Source of the DNA: Ehretia macrophylla
Lineage: Eukaryota > Streptophyta > Magnoliopsida > Boraginales > Ehretiaceae
DNA: 64,000 nt
Reading direction: 5' to 3'
NCBI GenBank assembly: GCA_037974665.1
Contig: CM075777.1
Location: 14,159,001 to 14,223,000 of the forward strand
In this document: one piece after another, positions 60,853-64,000 of the stretch
Position numbering within the stretch: position 1 is the first letter of the stretch
Layout: each line of letters opens with the position of its first letter
The notes under the pieces: generated by a model
Database searches by the model: none
What the model was told of the DNA's origin: nothing
What the model saw: only the letters and a program-made list of their open reading frames with translations
Made by a program: the position numbers and the translations under genes

Positions 60853-62310
60853 GGGTGTGTTTGGATTGAGGGAGAGGATTGGATTGAGGGAGAGGAAGTT
60901 TAATAAAAGAGACGAAGGGAGAGTATCACAAAAAAAATGAGTAGACGAGGTCAAATTATGTTTGGATTGCATAATTTTATAAATGAGAGGATCATAAAGG
61001 ATGATGAGTGTTCTTTGTTTGGATTATAAAGAAAATGGAAAGGAGATAATTTTTTTTTGTGTAAAATGACTTTTATACCATTTTCTTATTTTATATTAAA
61101 CTTTCATGATTTGACGAGGAAAAAAAGAAAATAGCAACATTATTATTACAGCGAGTAAAATGTACCATACCCCCCTATGTTTTCACAAAGTTGTATCATA
61201 AACCCTGTGTTTTAAAAAGTCGCGTTATAAACTTTGTGTTATGAAAAACGTTGCATATAACCCCCCGCTGTCTATTTTTCTATTAATTTTAACGTGAGTA
61301 TAATATACACACTTGAAATACAAGTATGACATTTATCAAGCTTTAAAACACATGCAGAAGGACAAAAATACCATTTTTTAACATCAGTTGCTAATTGCCT
61401 CTTGTGTTTTCGATAAAGTTGTAAATGGCCCTTTGTGTTTTCGATAAGGTTGTAAATTGTCCCTTGTGTTTTCGATAAGGTTTCTAATTGCCCCTATGTT
61501 TTTTTTATAAAGATGTAAATTGCCCCTTCAAAGATTAAAAAAAAAAAAAAATTGACAATCCTAGAGAGAAAAACTATTTCAAAATGATTTTCCTTCAATT
61601 TGAAGTTGATTTTGCACTAATTTAAAGATTTTAATCTACTTGTAGAAGAACGTGATTCCAAGTGAATGTACGATTATTACTAGTTGCAAAATGACTTAGA
61701 ACTTCAAGTATAAGATTTATATTTTTTATGGTGGACATCAATGTTTTGTTATATAAGCTATATGTTTTTTTATTCTTTTAATTAAATGATATTTATTAGT
61801 TTAAGGTTGTAGATCTCCTTAGAAGGTAGACTAGCACATGGTTCTGATATTGCAAAATGAAAAATGTTGTAAATACCTCCCTCTAATATTAAAAAAGTGA
61901 TAAATACCCCATTCTGATATCAAAAAAGGATTTATCTTTAAACGGTGACAATTTTGTCTTTTTACAAGGTTAACTAACAGAGTTAAACAGAATTTGAGTT
62001 TAGGGAGTGTATGCAACATTTTCAATAACACATGGTTTATAATGCAACTTTTTAAAATACAGGGTTTATGATGCAACTTTGTGAAAACACGGGAGGTATG
62101 GTGCAGTTTACTCTTATTACAGCAAACAGTATTTTTCCCTTCCCTCATTTTACCCCAAATCGGAGGGACCATATTTTGGGAATATAGAAAGGTGAGACTC
62201 ATCCCCTCTATACCCCTTCCCTCCATTTCCTCACAAACCAAACATGGTAAGGACTTTATTTTTCCCCTTACTAACCATCAGTTTCCCCCCATTTTCCCCA
62301 ATCCAAACAC
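60853..62310. mobile_element. TIR element with GTGTTTGGATTG ends, carrying a nested MULE-like insertion
   Basis: The left end is GTGTGTTTGGATTGAGGGAG and the right end's reverse complement is GTGTTTGGATTGGGG. Without the nested 961-bp element it is about 490 bp. GGATTGAGGGAGAGG is doubled at the left end. No transposase and no clear target duplication were found. Confidence 0.6.
61153..62113. mobile_element. Mutator-like (MULE) non-autonomous element, 961 bp, TIRs over 100 bp, 10-bp direct repeat
   Basis: The left arm GAGTAAAATGTACCATACC, CACAAAGTTG, ATCATAAACCCTGT is mirrored at the right (reverse complement GAGTAAACTGCACCATACC, CACAAAGTTGCATCATAAAC) for over 110 bp. TTATTACAGC flanks both sides (61143-61152, 62114-62123); 9-10 bp duplications and long TIRs are typical of MULEs. 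A further ladder of TTGC-CCTTGTGTTTTCGATAA repeats lies at about 61380-61500. Confidence 0.85.
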
Positions 62311-62913
62311 ATTGTAAAGCTGCACAAATCTAGACATTTTCATCCCCATTTCAACCAGAAGTTGAACTCGTCTAATTTTGCCGGAGAGCAATTCGAACGC
62401 TAGTCCTTAATTTTTATTTGAATCAAAATAAATCCTAATATTCGAAAAGATTATATTATGAGTTCTCAACATTTATTGAAAGTTTTTGAAATAGTCTCTT
62501 ATCCTTATATTTCTGCTAAAATGAGACAGAAGTGAACACAATGGCGGAGCCATTCTTAAGAGTGTGGTGCTGTATCCCCCACTCAATTCAAATTTTATCT
62601 CAAAACGTGTGTATTTTTAAATTATTTCTGAATTGAAAAATTAGTTTAACCTCTACTAAAAAAAATTATTTATATCTAAGTGTTTAATTGTTTAATTTTA
62701 ACTTCTACTAATGATAAATCCTAACTTCGTTTTTGAGTAGACATTGAAACCAACTTGATAATTTAAAAGATAATTGCAAAAGTATAAAAATATTTTTTTT
62801 ATGATTCATGAGTCGTCCCCATCTCCATCGAACATTCTCGACATGCGTAATGCTTTACCATAATCATTTAGTGGCTAGCGTGTGATGTTCGTCCTCATCG
62901 ATGCTCAGTAAAA

Positions 62914-63314
62914 GGGTAAATTTCACATTTAATCCTTATTATTTATATATTTTTTTAATATCGTCCTTAATATTTTAAAAGATTCATAAAAGTCCTCAAT
63001 GTTTACAAAAGTGATTCAAAATGATCCCTATTGTTTAATACTAGACAAGTTGGTCCTTGTTATTTTTCAAAAAATTCAATTTAGTCCTTATTATTTTATA
63101 AAAAAACTCAACTTAGTCCCTGCATGTGATCCTTGTTTAATGACTAATTTAAAATTTTTGAAAAATAATAGGGATTAAATTGACTAGTTTTGAACAATAT
63201 GAACCATTTTGAATCACTTTTATAAATATTAAGGACTAGTATAATTTTTTTAAAATATTAAAGACCAACTTGAAAAAATATGTAAACAATAGAGACTATT
63301 TGCACAATTTACCC
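62914..63314. mobile_element. MITE, 401 bp, with 10-bp target duplication
   Basis: GGGTAAATTTCACATTTAATC at the left mirrors TTGCACAATTTACCC at the right. CTCAGTAAAA is identical at 62904-62913 and 63315-63324. TTAGTCCTTATTATT and TAATAGGGATTAAATT words give further inverted pairing inside. The duplication length points to a Mutator-like source. Confidence 0.8.
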
Positions 63315-63324
63315 CTCAGTAAAA

Positions 63325-64000
63325 GGTAGAGCGCTTTCTTTTTGCTCTTTTGTTGAATTGTACTTGTGCAGTCCGGACAATTATTAAATATACTCGGGTG
63401 GTTATTGGATCTATTCAGGCAATTAATAAAACTTAATGGGGATCAAAATGCAATTATTCAGAGTGCTGGATTGATTATTTGAGAATGATAATCTTTCTCA
63501 CACATTTCCCATCGATAAAAGAAGGATTAGTTGAGATGCTTTGCCCTCAAAGGTTGATAGATGACTGGTCCAGTAATGTTTTATTATAATTAAATATTTC
63601 AGTTTGAAATTGTAACCATCATAAATACCGTCGTTTGGCTTTAAATTAATTTAGAGTATGCATTTGATTGCGTTACTATACCAAGAAATTTATAATTTTA
63701 AATTAAATTCAATATAGTCGGTCTATCTATGTTATGTCCAAGATCTTTTATTATATTACTAAAATAAAAGAAATTGATCAACAATGTGAATTTTTTGTCA
63801 TTAAAAAATATATAAAAAATAAAAAAAGATAATAAAAAAGAAACAAAAACATGGCCTCATAATTAAATAGTTTACGAGATTACTAGAGAAATTGTTAAAA
63901 TTCATTTAAACTAGCAATTTCTTTACACGTAGAATAAAAGAACATTTAAATAAGTTATTGGAGTTGTTGTTGCAAGAATCCTCTATTGACGCCATCCTTT
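63325..64000. other. Intergenic, no gene seen
   Basis: Nothing supportable up to the window end. Confidence 0.5.

Noticed and set aside
1-64000. tRNA or rRNA genes, CRISPR arrays
   Set aside because: None recognised by eye; CRISPR is not expected in a plant nuclear genome, and the short-period repeats seen are microsatellites.

Overview
This window is nuclear DNA of a flowering plant, most likely a eudicot. It is AT-rich, its genes are split by many introns, and it carries plant-type transposons (hAT, Mutator-like, PIF/Harbinger-like, L1-type LINE, Ty1-copia, TRIM) and an endogenous caulimovirid. The species cannot be named from the sequence.

Layout. 1-2300: the last four exons of an importin-beta-like gene (SAD2/importin-7-8 family, + strand). 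2300-18100: almost gene-free and built of transposable elements, among them a 2.9-kb TIR element with a 75-bp minisatellite, two hAT-type elements with perfect 8-bp target duplications, a decayed hAT transposase interrupted by a TRIM, two LINE 3' ends, and a duplicated copy of the 3' flank of the next gene. 18147-24228 (minus): a twelve-exon gene for a two-module ankyrin-like protein, with three in-frame stops. 24230-28600: intergenic, with MITEs and a probable copia remnant. 28616-42266 (minus): KU70, the DNA-end-binding subunit of non-homologous end joining. Nineteen exons can be followed from the acidic N-terminus to the C-terminal SAP domain, but three nonsense codons and one frameshift break it; a second TRIM lies in intron 11. 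43256-43352: a stray copy of the KU70 5' end.

43822-57431 is one nested insertion. A decayed minus-strand Ty1-copia element is bounded by a perfect 5-bp target duplication (CAACC). Its 3' LTR is split by a 5.1-kb endogenous pararetrovirus, and its 5' LTR is split by a MITE. The interior holds a hAT element with a transposase remnant, a PIF-like MITE with TAA duplications, a roughly 160-bp-arm hairpin and a stretch of organelle-like composition. 57437-64000 is gene-free and holds several MITE/MULE elements and a LINE fragment.

The genes do not form a pathway. The two complete genes are both broken, mostly by stops that a single C-to-T change can explain, whereas the visible importin exons are intact. 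This suggests that part of the region is decaying, with functional copies presumably elsewhere. All exon borders were read by eye from splice sites, reading phase and recalled protein families; no alignment was run.
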